A DNA stretch of 64,000 bases from Torreya grandis (GCA_037957365.1 JARHVA010007796.1:306001-370000), one strand, 5' to 3'; shown: positions 47,571 to 60,416, counted from the stretch's first letter. Translations and numbers: made by a program. The notes: generated by a model from the letters alone, not told the origin.

Positions 47571-49950
47571 CCTCCTCTAAAATAGTTAATAATAAACCAT
47601 TATCATGGTTTCATGAATAACCATACATAGATGAATAGTCATCAACAAAGTCAGCATTTAATCCCAACCAATACAGTAGTCACTCAAACTGTAGATTCTA
47701 CCAAGGTAGAATTAGATTTTATAAAAATAATCATTTAAAAGTTAAGTAATGAGTTTTTAAACATGAAAAATAAGATGGACAATGTTGTAAGATAGGAAAA
47801 TAATAATAATTTCAGATTTCTAAGATATAATAGGCCTTTCAACAAGGCTATAAATAATATGGAACAATAACAAGCTAATAGCTTTCCTAAGATCAACATA
47901 ATAAAGACATCATTTCCAAATTGGTGCAAAGTTCATAACAAATAATAACATGGTAATATTTATTGCGTTGAGTTTTGTGTAGCATTTGAAATCTTTCAAA
48001 GATAAATGGTGAGGTAGGATTTAATGAATAATCCACTAGAGCCACCCCATGATCCTATCTCCTCAAACACAACTATGGTTTTTAAAACTCACAAATTTCC
48101 TTTCCTAAGCTAAAAAGACAATAAACTAGAGGATAATTTAGATGAGATCCATTATTTCCATCAATTATAGAGGGGTAATTACAATTTGAGGTACACACAA
48201 TAATTTACCACATATATTCCTCCAAATAACATGATTATGCCTCTAGATCTGAAGGGTAATAACATTCCACATTGTTGAAAAGGAAATTAATAAAAATTTG
48301 AACACAAAATTGTAGAACAAAGAAGGATACAACATCCTGGAGGACAAAAAGAAAATAAAATCAATCATAACTCTTCATGAGTTGGACAAGATTATAAAAT
48401 AGAAGGAAATCTTATGGAATTATATTATAGGGAAACATTTTGCAAACAAGCCAAAAATTGCTCATTAAAATATCATACAAAATTAAGCCAGAGGTACCTC
48501 CCTTCTTGTTGATTATTATAGAATTTGGTAAGAATATACACAACTTATTAGTTTATTATATAGCTTTAGTTAATGTAATGCTAATGTCCATATGTTAAAA
48601 GCTTGGGTTGACTCTAATCCCATCTAAGATGATGGTTTTGTAGTTAGAAAGTAAAATACTACCTATGGTTTGAGAATTGAACAAGTGTAATTAGGTTGTA
48701 TCTAATCCATGCATATATATGACTATAAACATATTTGTGGTAGATATCTTAGGAGGATATGGATTTTTAAAAAGTAGGGATTGGTTAAAAAAATGATATA
48801 GATATGTGGTGATAGACTTTTCCCACATATGGCTACCACAGAGAGGAAATCTAAATCGAATATGAATTGATCAAGAGCCTATAATGAAGCATCCCATTAA
48901 TAAATACAACACCAAGAATGAAGATGTTAGTTATAAATATCATAGTCTTGGTCTTACACCTTCACCTTAAATTATGACATGCAAGAGTTGAAACTTCATG
49001 TACCCTCCCAATTTTGGACTCTTCTTTTTGATGTTGTGAAATCTAAAGAAGGATCAGTGGTTAGTGTTGAACTAATTATCTCATAACATAATAAGTACAT
49101 AGTAGTATATATACTGTAATTGAATAAATCATAAAGTTGATTATTAGGTGCTCATCTTGGGATTGTAGTTCACCCTCAATAATAATTCCAAATAACTATT
49201 GATTCATGGATATTCAGAGCTAGTGATCAAAGAGGCTAAGAATAAGTACCATTAAAAGTTGTAATATCTTAAAAGGTACAAACATAAGGACTTGAATTTT
49301 ATTAAATCAATTTAATCTTTAATATAGTGGTAGTTCCTAGATATCTAAACCAAATAACTAATTCATTAGCTACTTCAACTACCATTTTGGCACCATTACA
49401 AGAATCTAAGTTTTAGATATTTTTTTAGAGCTCATGCCTTACCCATCAATTACTGATAATGAGGATAATTTATGTGTTTAAATATGACCAATATATTATA
49501 CAATTCTTAACTATTTTAGGATAGTTTGAATATCAAATCATTGATGATAAATTATTCATGTATTCATGCCAAGATGAATTAAGAGAAGAAGTTATTCAAA
49601 TCAAGAAAAACATATACCTTTGAGAATGGTTTCCTTGGAAAGAACATTTGATATGGATCATCAATATTAGGAACAAAGATGACCTAAAGTTAATAAACTT
49701 GAGTTCAGTAGATAAAACTTATGGGATGAGAGTGATCCATGATATGTTAACATTGGTCTCATCTATACTCAAAAATAAAATCAAAAGGTAAGAGATTTGC
49801 TCATTTACTATAAGGATGTGATTTCATGGAATTATGATGACTTAAAGGTTTTTAACTCAAGAGTCATCATACATGAAATCCCAATAAATCAAGACCATAA
49901 GCTATTTATAAAAAGGAAAATGATAATTAATTCAATCTTAGAACCCCTTA
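47571..49950 (+). other. Element E gag-pol linker and protease region, decayed
   Basis: About 2.4 kb where the gag C-terminus and protease should lie. A MLKAWVDSNP-like piece near 48595-48625 is a possible protease core (V-D-S). A GRYLRRIW segment near 48737-48765 could follow it. No CCHC knuckle was found, and no RNase H like that ahead of the reverse transcriptase in element A is visible. Confidence 0.4.
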
Positions 49951-50685
49951 TCTAGAAGGATGTATAAAAATTGTTAAGTGATGGGATAGTGTTTCCCATC
50001 AAGTATTTAACCTAGGTTACTAATTTGGTACCAATTAGGAAGAAGATTGGGGGAATCAGATTATGTGTTAACTTTAATAATTTAAACAAATATTTTGAGA
50101 AGGATAACTACTCTTTGTGTTCTCTAAATGAGGTAATCCAAGTAGTAAGTGGTTTGGGAATGATGTCTTTCTTAGCAGGGTTCTCAGGTTATAACTAGGT
50201 ATTGGTAAAATTTGAGGATAGAATAAAAAATGAATTTACTATAAATTGGGGTACTTATGAATAAAAAATGATGCCTTTTCAATTTATTAACATAGGATAT
50301 ACCTTTCAAAAGGATATGGACCATTAATTTCAAGGACTGATAGGTAAATGCATAATAACTTATATGGATGATCTGACTATTTTCTCAAAGAACATAACTG
50401 ATCATATAATCCATTTATATTAAAAATTTGAAAGATGTAGAATGTTTGGCATCTTTCTCAACCCTAAATGAAGGAAAATTATTAGGACACATCATTATCA
50501 AGGATGGTATCACCATTGATATAGATAAAATTCAAGGAATCTCAAGGATAACACTCCCAAGTAATAAGAAAGAGCTCAATTCCTTCTTTGATATGATAAA
50601 TTTTGTGAGAAAATTTGTCTCTAATTTTATCGAGATTATTCAAAATCTAAATTCAGTACTCAAAAAATATGATAAGGTCTAATGA
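49951..50685 (+). pseudogene. Element E reverse transcriptase remnant
   Basis: Ty3-type RVT_1 landmarks appear in order. IRLCVNFNNLNKYF is near 50055-50097, with VNF for the usual VDF. MMSFLAGFSGYN is near 50160-50196, followed by MMPFQFINIGYTF near 50270-50308. The active site reads YMDD at 50361-50372. An 84-codon open frame (50428-50682) begins in the palm and runs through LNEGKLLGHIIIKDGITIDI to SFFDMINFVRKFVSNFIEI, the thumb/connection. Stops interrupt the first half. The YxDD aspartates survive but one VDF aspartate is lost. Confidence 0.85.
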
Positions 50686-51130
50686 ACACCATAAGTATAA
50701 AAATATTTCCAAGACATCAAAGATTCCATTAATTAGGCCCTAGTGTTAAACAAATCAAACTTTAACAATATTTATTCTTATATTCATTTACTTCAGAGAA
50801 CACAATCACTACTGTGCTTACCTAATAGAGGGAGGAAATAAAGAACCCTATTGAATTCATGAGCACACATCTAAAGAAATACTAACTCAAATACTCTATG
50901 ATAGATAATCAAATTTATGTGTCTATCAAAGTAGTCAATAATTTTTAATATTAAATTTTGAGGAATAAAATTATTGATATCATATCATATCTAGCCGTTA
51001 AGGTCAATCTAGGAAAAAAATAATTAGGATAATGTTGAGGCAAATGGATGGTGAAATTTTAAGAATTCAACATAGAAATCAAACCTTCTAAAATTATTAG
51101 AGGATATGAAATTATTCAGCTTATGACTGA
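50686..51130 (+). pseudogene. Element E RNase H remnant
   Basis: Downstream of the connection the plus strand reads NPIEFMSTHLKKY near 50840-50878, then SMIDNQIYVSIKVVNNF near 50897-50947, and a final FNIEIKPSKIIRGYE near 51064-51108. These match the gypsy RNase H stretch that follows the reverse transcriptase. The N-terminal catalytic DAS motif is not visible. Frameshifts separate the pieces. Confidence 0.7.
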
Positions 51131-51369
51131 GCCTAACACACCCATCATAATTAGTGACATCCTCACGACCCAAGTATCTACATGAGATTAGTATGTTAAT
51201 ATCATTTGATACTTACTCATTGGTACTTGTCCTCTTGAGCTAAATAGAGAACATAAAAGAGCCTTAAGGCTTAAATGTTCTAATTACATGATTATAATTG
51301 AGATTCCTTATATAATAAATTATGAAGTTATCTAATTAAGATGTGTATCATAGGAGGAAGCTCATGAAA

Positions 51370-52420
51370 TCATATAGAAATTGCATTAAAATATAGGTAG
51401 TGGTCATCCATATAGAAACACCATATCTCATAATATTTTTAGAATGGGATATTATTGGCCAACAATCTTCAAGGATGCACAAAACCACATGATAACATGT
51501 CATGAATGCCAAGTATTTTTAAAAATATAATTACACATAATAATTCCATTAAAAGTAATAATTGAAGGAAGACCATTTCCTCAATGGGGATTGGATTTCA
51601 TTGGTGTCATCAATCTAAATTCTTCATCTAGCTACAAGTTTGTGCTTACATATATAGACTAATATACCAAGTTGACTGAAGTAGTAACAATGAATAATTC
51701 TATATTAAAGGATGTAATTAGTTATCTCAAAGAGAACATCACAACAAGGTTTGGTACTCCCATATATTTAGTTTATGATAATGAGAAAAAAATTCTAATT
51801 AATTGAGTTTACTAAATGGGCCCATGAAAATCAAATTATTATAAAATCACCATCCAAACATTACCCATAGGGAAATGGATTGGCTAAATATAATAATAAA
51901 ATAATTGATGTTATTAAAAAGTTAGTTGTAGATAAGCCAAGAGAATGACATCATCTATTGAACTATGCCTTGTGGGTAGACTAGATTAGATACAAACAAG
52001 CTCTCAAGGCTTTACCACACCTATTAGTATATGGATGTCAACCAATATTTTTAATTCTGCTCAAACCACTAATGTATCAGTTCATATAAGAATATGTGGA
52101 ACATAATGAAAAACTAGTGTCCTAGTTGCTAGACATAATTGAAATGAAAGATTCAACAATATAATCTTTACATAATTTTAATGAGTATTAGGACCTAGTC
52201 AAAATATGGTTTGATAGAAGATCTAAATTTAAAGCATTTAGAATATCTAATCTAGTTATTCTATGGGATAAAGACCATAAAAAAGGATAACATGACAAGT
52301 TCACCCCCTATTGATTAGACCTTATCATATATAAGATATCTTGGTAAATAATGCTTTCTAACTAAATGACCTCCAAGGTAAGGAATGAACATATTTAGCT
52401 AATGGGTAGATTTTAAACAC
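51370..52420 (+). pseudogene. Element E integrase remnant
   Basis: Pieces in order are FRMGYYWPTIFKDAQNHMIT near 51440-51498 with CHECQVF near 51500-51520 (the two zinc cysteines), and PFPQWGLDFIGVINLNSSSS near 51571-51632. These are followed by YKFVLTYID near 51634-51660, ITTRFGTPIYLVYDNEKKI near 51740-51797, then YNNKIIDVIKKLVVDKP near 51887-51938 and NYALWVD near 51961-51982. The DDE core is therefore traceable. The C-terminal region reaches about 52420. Stops occur at several expected Trp and Gln codons. Confidence 0.8.
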
Positions 52421-53451
52421 TACTTCATGGCTATACTATTTTTATATGCCTTAGAATAATAACAAGTACTGCAATAGAGGTAGGAGTAGATTAGGTTTAT
52501 TGATTTACTAGTTATCTTTCCCATTTTAGATCATTTACTTTCATTTTATTAGTATCATACTTTCTAGATTAGTTTTTCAAATATTTTCAGCATTTTGTTT
52601 CCATAGATTAGGCCCCTATTTTCTAGAGTAGATGTATTTTATTTCATGACAATTTATTTAAATTATTTTGGTATACCTAAGATAATATCTAATTCATCAT
52701 GCTTCTCATGCATGATTAATATCGTATAATAAGTCCATGAGGACCAGTCCACAAGGGAGAGAAAGTGTGGGTGAAGCATAAATGAAACACATAATCTATG
52801 TGTTTACAAGTTTTACACCTTTGTGTTTAAGATGTTTAGAATCCAGGTATGTAATCAAAATTAAACTAAGGTTATATCACAATTGAATGTTTTTGGTAAA
52901 TTATTTTTTTATCATACACACACCATCTCATAGTGGTTCACATTCCCCTTCTTCCATTTCATATTCTAAAAAAAATAGGATCAAGGCATCCTAAAGAGTG
53001 ATCAATAAATCTAAAGAGAAATCTAAAGATGATCAAAGACTCACATGATGAAATAATATCAATGTATCACACATCATGAAAAATTATGGATGAAGAAAGG
53101 GTGGAATTAAAGGTATATATAATAGGAATACAAATATGTGGATAGTAAAAAGTATTTCCTAGATTTCCTTTATTTTAATATACTTGAAAAGAAACTAGAA
53201 TAAAACCTACAATTTCTTCTAAGTTTTTTGCTAAAATATTCAAAACAAGGGTAAAATATCATCACTTCATCATACATAGATCCAAGGTATGATTAAGATT
53301 AGTATGTTTCATGAAGCTTAGGGAGATTATTTTATGTTGTTAGCTTAACTATTATTTTATAGTATAAATCATGTTTGATTTTTGGTCTATGAAACCAAAG
53401 ATTTTATGTTTTTGAATATTCAAAAGATCCCCCTTATAAGTCAACATTTTT
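52421..53451 (+). other. Element E 3' untranslated region
   Basis: One kilobase between integrase and the right direct repeat with no protein domain. No clear polypurine tract is visible just before 53452; AAAAGATCCCCC at 53422-53433 is the nearest candidate and is not convincing. Confidence 0.45.
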
Positions 53452-55011
53452 TGTACTTAACACACCCCACCTTAATTTTTTTTGAATAGGGACCCATCAT
53501 TATTTAAAATACAAGTTTATAATTTTTAAATCCTTTTTCCATTGGTGATTATCTATGTTCTCAGCAAGGTTGAGGTTTCAAAATTATTAATTCCCATATT
53601 GATGGCTCTTGTTAAGAACATTACTCTACATTAATGAAATTAGTATTTTCCTTCCATCTAGGTTTGTTTACACTTTGATTGATTATAAGAATCACTTATT
53701 AATGCCTTTTGAATTAATTAAATATATGTAGGTTTTCTCTAAATTTATAGGATAATTATAGTCTAAAAATCCTAAATATTATGATCTTCACATGTTTTTT
53801 TGCCTTCATATTTTTATAATTTTGAATTTTTTGGTCTCCTCGACTTCTAGTTTTTGTAGATTCAATTCTTTGCATATTTTGGTTATTGTAACTTTTTCAT
53901 GTTAATAATTTTGACATTTCATATTTTTTGTATTTTACAAGTTCAATGTCTTAGTTATTTTTAGTCTTCATAGATGTTGGCATTGTTCAAATTGGTCATC
54001 ACATTTTCTTTCCATCATAAATTTTTACCTTCTGATATTTTGATCTTCACATGTTTGTGTAATATTGTAAAGGATTATTTTGATAAAATTTACAACATGA
54101 AAAATTCATGGGTATTTGAATTTTGTGCATCAAGGGCAATATGTGAAATGGCTAAATGTAATATAACAAAAGTTATGACATCTAAATAATGATATCAAGC
54201 CATTTGGTAAAAATAAATCAACACCAAACTAACAAATAGGTGAAACTTGTCTATGGATGATAATGTGACATATTCCAAACACATGAGAAGTCTATGTGGT
54301 ATACTCACCAAAGTAAGTTTCCAAATTTAAATTGAAAGAGTACAACAAGCTTGGAGTCATTAGACATTAATGGCACATGAACTAGAGTTAAATTAGATAT
54401 CATTGAAGATATATAATTTTTTTGAGATACATCTCCCTTATTTATTATTTAAGAGCCTAAGTAAACTTGAATTCTACAAAGATCTAAAGCCATAGTTTCA
54501 TGTGTTTTCTTATGAATTACTTCCATTCAGATATCAATTAAACTATCACATGAATTATGTAGGTAATCCATGGATATAAATTGGATTCATCATCCAAGGT
54601 ATTCATAAGAACTATACCACCATAAAAATTCTCCATCAAAGATTCAATTAAGTTTGTCGATACAATTTTTGACTCGGTTGCATTTGATGGTAACTATGTG
54701 AGCTACACGGGTCTATGGGATGTAGTGGAGTGCTTTGATGCCCACTTAAGTGAAGAAATATTAATATTTGAATAAAAGTAACTAGAAATAGCATAATACC
54801 CCTTAAATGTTTTTAATAGCATTTTACATCTATAAAACCTAATGTAATGCCATCAATCGACCTACTTCATGACTTATTCTTGACAAGCAATTATGTGGTG
54901 GCTTTATACACCATAAAAATAAAAGGATGGTTATGGCTTGAATTTTAGGATATGCATTTAAAATATACCTATGTCTCCCCCTTAAAAATGCCTCCTATAA
55001 TAGGATGAAAA
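53452..55011 (+). repeat. Element E 3' LTR (direct repeat)
   Basis: Direct repeat of 40712-42238, starting TGTACTTAACACACCCCACC. The match ends near 55011, exactly where the LTR-like block F begins. F may therefore have inserted at or into the end of this LTR. Confidence 0.65.
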
Positions 55012-56704
55012 TTGTAGACACCTAAAAGTGGCCATGAATGACCTTCAACCAAGATTTTGACCATTTTCCATTAAAATTCATAATTCGGCATTATACACCA
55101 AATTAGGGATTCAAACAAGATATTATCAAAGAGATAATGAAAACCGAAAGATAATGACACTAATATGAAGGGATATAAAATTCAAATCATAATTTAGAGC
55201 TCATGTTTACTATCATTTTTACCTTCTCATAGCTCTGATCCAAGATTAGTATGCTTGAACTTAATTGTTGGATTGCTTGGAGATGCTTGACAATGGTTTA
55301 CTTATGATATTAATTCATGCATTCATTCACTTCTTAATTAGCCCAAAAAATTGAGGTTGTGTTCGTTTTATAGATTCATGGATGGAGATCTTATGGTCCA
55401 AATTTGAATTTTGGGCCATCAATATCTAGGCAGAGGATTTTCCATGGAATTTTTAATTCCATGGAATCCTCTAAAATAGAGAATTATAGAGGATGAGGGA
55501 TAGAATGGAGAGGTTTATATAATTCTCTAATTATAGATATCTCTTCATAGGGTTTTATGGGTTTAGGAAAGGCTAGTGTAGGGTGGTGAGTGGGTAGCTA
55601 GGATTTTCTTGAATTTTTAATTAGCAAGAGGGATTAGGGGTAGGTTTAGTGGGTAATAAGTTTTGTTTAGGGATTAATGGTAGGATTAATTAGTTTTGGG
55701 ATGGGATAAAGTTTATATAATATTTAGGAATTAGATGGGGGTTATTAAGCTAATAGTTAATTTCTTTAGGAAGAGTGGGATTTAGGATAAATTAACAAGA
55801 ATTAGAATAACTAGTGAGGTGAGTATAATTCAGTGCATATATTTTGACCCTCTTTGAAAGGGTATTGAGAGTAGAAAAAGTGGAAGGAGTAATTGTATTG
55901 AAAATAAAAACCACATTATGGGTTATTATTAATAGATGATATTAGGGGATATGATGCCCCCTCAAGGGGACCTATAAGGAGGAATGAGCTGGATGGCTAC
56001 TCAAAAAGGAGACATGATGGGTGGGATAAGATAGCTAGACAAGGGGATGGGATGTGATATGTGGGATATAAGAGGAATAAAATGAGGTTGATATAAAGTG
56101 ATGAGCTACAAATTGATAATAATTCCCCTAATAAGGACACATGCACAACGAATAGAAATGATGGACATCATAATTGTAGAGACATCCCAAGCAAGGACAC
56201 ATACATGGGAATTGACTATAACAAGATGATGATAGGTTAGAAGGCCACAAGATTTAGATGTATCCTAAGAAAGGATGTATGTAATGGAGATCTATTATCT
56301 TGGATAAATGGATTATTTAATAATATTAACGTTAGGTGTAGCTCAAATGATCAAGTGGCTAGGATAGTGTTGTTGATGATAGAGAAAATTTGATATGATC
56401 AAGTGACCAAAAGGATTAGGATGATGCCCCAAGAAAAGGAACATGCAAGGGGAAAAGAGAGGAGATAGGATTATATATGGGAGCTCAAGCCAATATGGGG
56501 TTAGTTGGGATAGGAATGAGGATTGGAGAGGATAGGAATCTAGGTTAGATTAGGTAGATGGGAAGACTAGCTGAGAGGGGGTGAGGGGGGAGGGGTTTTG
56601 ATATAGGCCAATGGTGAGTGTGGGTGGGTAATTTTCATTATTCATTTGAATAAATCCAAAGCTCTAGCTGAGTACCATGGACCCCATTCCTTGATCTTCA
56701 CATC
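55012..56704 (+). repeat. LTR-like block F
   Basis: The block begins TGTAGACACCTAAAAGTGGC, a start seen in many plant Ty3 LTRs, and ends near CTTCACATCA at 56704. About 20 bases further on lies TGTATCAGAGGGAGCC, which resembles a decayed TGGTATCAGAGCC primer site. The last kilobase is G-rich, unlike its surroundings. No partner LTR is in the window, so this is inferred from the ends and the downstream context. Confidence 0.45.
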
Positions 56705-57236
56705 ATGGTGAGTGGTTTTGGGTGTATCAGAGGGAGCCTGAGGTAGGACCACTAATAAGTATCTCTCTTATTTTTCATGTTTTGATCACTTTGGTATGTT
56801 TGGTTAGTGTTTTTATGATAGAAATTAAATGGGCCACCATAAACTTACAATTATGTGACTAGAAATTGTGCCCATAGTTACTATATTGTGGACATAAATT
56901 ATGGGATTAGGAAGGAAAGTAGTGGGATTACAATCCCACTACTACGGAATCATGGGATTGTAATATCATGACTAAGAAGTAGTGGTATTGCAATACACTA
57001 TTTGGGTTACATAGGAAGATGAGTAGGATTGTGAGGAGGGATAGGTGGTCAAAAGTGCTTATGGACTAGCTAGGGAGTAGGTGTCTATGATTAAAGAATT
57101 ATGCTAAGTGGGTTGGGTAATGGCAAGATGAGGTAAATAGGGAAAATGGGGAGGTGAGTGGGTTGATTATGTGTTCATGATGTAGGAGTGCTTAAGGATA
57201 TTTGTATCTTGATTAAGGGACCTAAAAGTGTTACAT
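56705..57236 (+). other. Element F internal sequence before insertion G
   Basis: About 530 G-rich bases between block F and element G. Its continuation after G encodes a PMD fragment, so it probably holds the 5' leader and start of that gene. No start codon can be assigned. Confidence 0.4.
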
Positions 57237-57241
57237 GAGAT
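57237..57241. other. Target-site duplication GAGAT, left copy
   Basis: GAGAT directly precedes the first LTR of element G and recurs directly after the third LTR at 63826-63830. Five bases is the standard duplication made by copia integrases. It shows that the three-LTR structure occupies one insertion site. Confidence 0.9.
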
Positions 57242-58047
57242 TGTTGAGTTGTGGAGCAAAAAGCTTCACTAAATGTACAAATGTGGAGGTTGCTGGGTTA
57301 CATAGTAATTGACATCAGTCAAAGCCAACTGACATTAGTTATCTTCAGCTGTACAGTAATCGGCATTGGTTATGGTCAGCCGATATCAGTCAGATAGGAA
57401 TCGACATCGATCACCTATGCGTTTCCAAAATTAGATAGTGTTTCTAATTTTACGAGAATAACTAGTTTGCATGTAAAGACTAATTTTAGTCTTGAGTCCA
57501 CTTTTCTAATTATTGTTTGCTTTGGGTTTTATTTAAGAGACCCATGGGGCTATATTTTCATTTATGCAAAAGAGTAAGATCAGTTGATCTATGGGGTAGC
57601 AAGATCAAGGAGATCTATAAGTGTGCCAAGGTGTGTGCAAGATCAGTTGATTTGCGAGGTAGCAAGATCAAGAAGATCTGTAACACAATAGGTGAGCAAG
57701 ATCAATTAGTTCTATAGGGTGTGCAAGATCAAGAAGATTTGTTGGAGGTGCAACTCAATAGTTGAGTTGGTTGTAATTGATTGAGAGAGAGAAATCTTGA
57801 AGGAGAATTATTGTACATCTACGAGGTGTGCGGAGAGAGAGGTTTCTCCATTGTATTTCCTTCTATAAGAGTCTAATATAGATTGTATTATTTCTCATAT
57901 CTCCTATTCTTTGTTGTTTCTAATTTATAGTTACTTATTACTTCTGGTTTAATTCTGTGTTTAGTTGTTTATACAAAAGTAATCAATTGTGATCTAAGAT
58001 CCTGACAAGTGGTATCAAATCTACTGTGTATACACTAAAAACTAAAA
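57242..58047 (+). repeat. Element G LTR 1
   Basis: It starts TGTTGAGTTGTGGAGC and ends just before the spacer base and primer site at 58049. The TATA-like TTTATTTAAGAG is near 57528. It is the most diverged of the three LTRs in its left half and keeps the TG start that LTR 2 and LTR 3 have lost (both begin TTTTGAGTTG). Confidence 0.92.
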
Positions 58048-58048
58048 A

Positions 58049-58063
58049 TTGGTATCAGAGCCC
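58049..58063 (+). other. Primer binding site, first internal region of G
   Basis: TTGGTATCAGAGCCC, complementary to initiator tRNA-Met, lies one base after LTR 1. An identical site follows LTR 2 at 60938-60952. Confidence 0.92.
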
Positions 58064-58162
58064 AGGTTTTAGAGTAGGTTAGTGTTTGTTGATTACAAGT
58101 TCACTCTCAAGGGTTTCTGATTGAGTCAGAGTAAAGCAATGGCATAAGAAAGTAAACTAAGA

Positions 58163-58984
58163 ATGGAGAAATTCAATGGCAAGAATTATCAATTATGGAG
58201 GATGCAGATTGAAGATTATTTGTATCAGAAAGATCTATACTTACTATTGGGTGGTGTTACAAGCAAGCCCATAGATATGGAAGATGAAGAATGGAATGTT
58301 CTTGATAGAAAGGCTCTTGGAGCTATAACGCTGATCCTGGCAGCTTTTGTGTTTTCAAACTTATCACAGGAAAAGACAACGACAGAGCTAATGGATACTT
58401 TGGCAAATTTATATGAAAAACCCTCAGCTTTGAATAATGTATATCTTATGAAGTAATTATTTAATTTACAAATGCAGGAAGGTGGATCTGTATCTAGTCA
58501 TCTTAATGGTTTCCATGGAATTGTAAATTAGTTAAATTTAGTCAAAATAGTTTTTGATGATGAAATTAAGGCTATCATATTTTTATGCTCTTTACCTGAA
58601 AGTTGGGATAGCTTGGTAATGGCAATTAGTAATACTACATCTGCTTCAAATATCTTGAAAGTTGATGATGTTGTTAGTGTAATCTTGAATGAATAAATTC
58701 ATAGGAAGAGCACAGGGGAAACATCAAGTAATGCTTTATGTTTTGAAAGTAGGGGAAGGCAAAGAGAGAAGAGTAAGCAAGGGAAATCAAGGTCAAAGAT
58801 GGGAAGAAGATCCAAATCTAGAAATGGAAGAATAACCTATTGGAATTATGGAAAGAAAGGGCATGCAAAGAAAGATTGTTGGTTGAAGGATAACAAAGAA
58901 AATCAGCAAGAAGGTAATACAGAAGCAAATGTTGCAGGTATTATGCACAAGATGCTCTTATATTTTCTTTGGATAGTCAAGTAG
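58163..58984 (+). pseudogene. Element G gag, first copy
   Basis: The frame opens MEKFNGKNYQLWRMQIEDYL, the standard copia gag start. It continues through VLDRKALGAITLILA and ELMDTLANLYEKPSALNN to a TAA stop at 58454-58456 that the second copy shares. After this come GGSVSSHLNGFHGIVN and [15 protein letters not shown]. The knuckle reads YWNYGKKGHAKKDC: both early cysteines are tyrosine, so zinc binding is lost. Extra stops specific to this copy lie at 58528-58530 and 58693-58696. Gag would package the RNA in particles. Confidence 0.88.
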
Positions 58985-59960
58985 AATCATGGGTTTTAGA
59001 TTCTGGTGCCCCTTTCCATGTAACCCTAAATAAATAGTTTTTCAATGATTATATCCATGGAGACTTTGGAAAAGTTTATTTAGGGGATGATGAGCCTTGT
59101 CAAATTGTTGGCAAAGGAAAAGTGCAGCTGAAATTGTAGAATGGAAACACATGGGTGATGAAGGATGTCATGCATGTACCCATCCTAAAGAGGAATCTAA
59201 TTTCTATAGGAAAGTTGGGTGAGGAGGGTTACATAGTAACTCTCAGCTAAATCTTGGAAAGTTTCCAAGAATGCACTTGTATTAGTTAGAGGTAAGAGAG
59301 TAGGTACACTTTATCTATCTACTTGTATTACTGATTACTCTCTTTCTATTTTATCTACTTTAGATGTAGATGCAAAGTTGTGGCACTGTAGGCTTGGTCA
59401 CATGAGTGAGAAGGGAATGGATGTTCTTAAGTCAAAAGGTAAGCTTTCAGATTTGAAAAGCATAGAGCTAGATTTCTGTGAGCATTGTATTTTGGGAAAT
59501 AGAAGAAAGTGAGGTTTCTCAAAATTGGGTCAACAAAGAAGAAGCACAAGTTGGAGCTTGTTCACATAGATGTGTGGGGACCGGCTCAGGTAGCTTTTAT
59601 TTGAGGATCATAGTATTATGTTTCTTTCATTGATGATGCTACAAAAAAGGTATGGGTTTATTGCATAAGGAGAAAATTTGATGTTTTGACACATTTAAGA
59701 AATGGAAATCTTTGGTTGAGAATGAAATAGGTTTGTGATTGAAGTGCCTTAGATCTGACAATGGTGGTGAGTACTGCAGCAATAAATTCAACAGTTACTA
59801 TTCTATGAGTGGAATACGTAGGGAAAGGATGGTTCCAAAAACACCTCAGCAAAATGGAGTTTTTGAAAGGATGAATAGAACAATAATGGAGCGTGCACGG
59901 AGTATGAGGTTGCATGTTGGTTTACCCTTATAGTTTTGGGGAGAAGCTGTATATACTACA
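58960..59960 (+). pseudogene. Element G protease to truncated integrase, first copy
   Basis: In a shifted frame the tract reads ESWVLDSGAPFHVTLNK near 58985-59035, an aspartic protease with its DSG triad kept. VMKDVMHVPILKRNLISIGK follows near 59157-59216. The GAG-pre-integrase block is LWHCRLGHMSEKGMDVLKSK near 59379-59438. Integrase pieces are HKLELVHIDVWGPAQV near 59546-59593, RSDNGGEYCSNKF near 59751-59790, and TPQQNGVFERMNRTIMERAR near 59841-59900 (second D and E of the DDE set). The frame is broken by several stops, and coding resemblance ends near 59960. Confidence 0.85.
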
Positions 59961-60194
59961 TTTTACCTAATATGTTAATAAAGCCAGTAACAAAGGAGAA
60001 GTTGAATCTTCATTCAACTTTTGTTAGTCTTCAAGATTGAACTTGAAGATGGAGATACAAGCCAAAAACAAATTAGAGGATGTTGCTATACAGGTATAGG
60101 TGCAACTATTTATCTCCAAGTGGGAGATTTTTGAGTTGTGGAGCTAAAAGCTTCACTCAATGTGTAAATGTGGAGGTTGTTGGGTTACACAGTA

Positions 60195-60300
60195 ACTGAC
60201 ATCGGTCAAAGCCAGCTGACATCAATTATCTTCAACTATACAGTAACTAGCATTGGTTATGGTCGACTGGCATCAGTCAGATAGGAACTGACATCGGTCA
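60195..60300 (+). promoter_or_regulatory. Five phased copies of a 14-mer in the G LTR
   Basis: The motif ACTGACATCGGTCA or a close variant starts at 60195, 60215, 60246, 60266 and 60287. The spacings are 20, 31, 20 and 21 bases, close to two or three helical turns. The same set is present in LTR 1 (57308-57413) and LTR 3 (63084-63189). The last copy ends 116 bases upstream of the TATA-like site. It looks like an array of protein-binding sites in U3; the factor is unknown. Confidence 0.7.
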
Positions 60301-60416
60301 CCTATGTGTTTCTAGAATTAGACAGCATTTCTAATTTTAGGAGAACAACTAGTTTGCATGTAAAGGATAATTTTAGTCTTGAGTCTGCTTTTCTCATTAT
60401 TGTTTGCTTTGGGTTC

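Larger units (their letters stand above)
40712..55011 (+). mobile_element. Element E: decayed 14-kb Ty3/gypsy retrotransposon
   Basis: Direct repeats of about 1.5 kb at 40712-42238 and 53452-55011 flank 11 kb. The interior contains a coding-like tract, gag, reverse transcriptase, RNase H and integrase in Ty3 order on the plus strand. The large size and the extra tract upstream of gag recall Tat/Ogre-type elements, which carry an additional ORF there; the lineage is inferred. All frames are broken. No primer binding site of the usual TGGTATC or TGGCGCC kinds is visible after the left repeat. Confidence 0.7.

Noticed and set aside
59658..59915. 85-codon minus-strand open frame repeated at 62547-62804
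   Set aside because: It is the antisense of the truncated integrase of element G. Its conservation only reflects the duplicated DNA.
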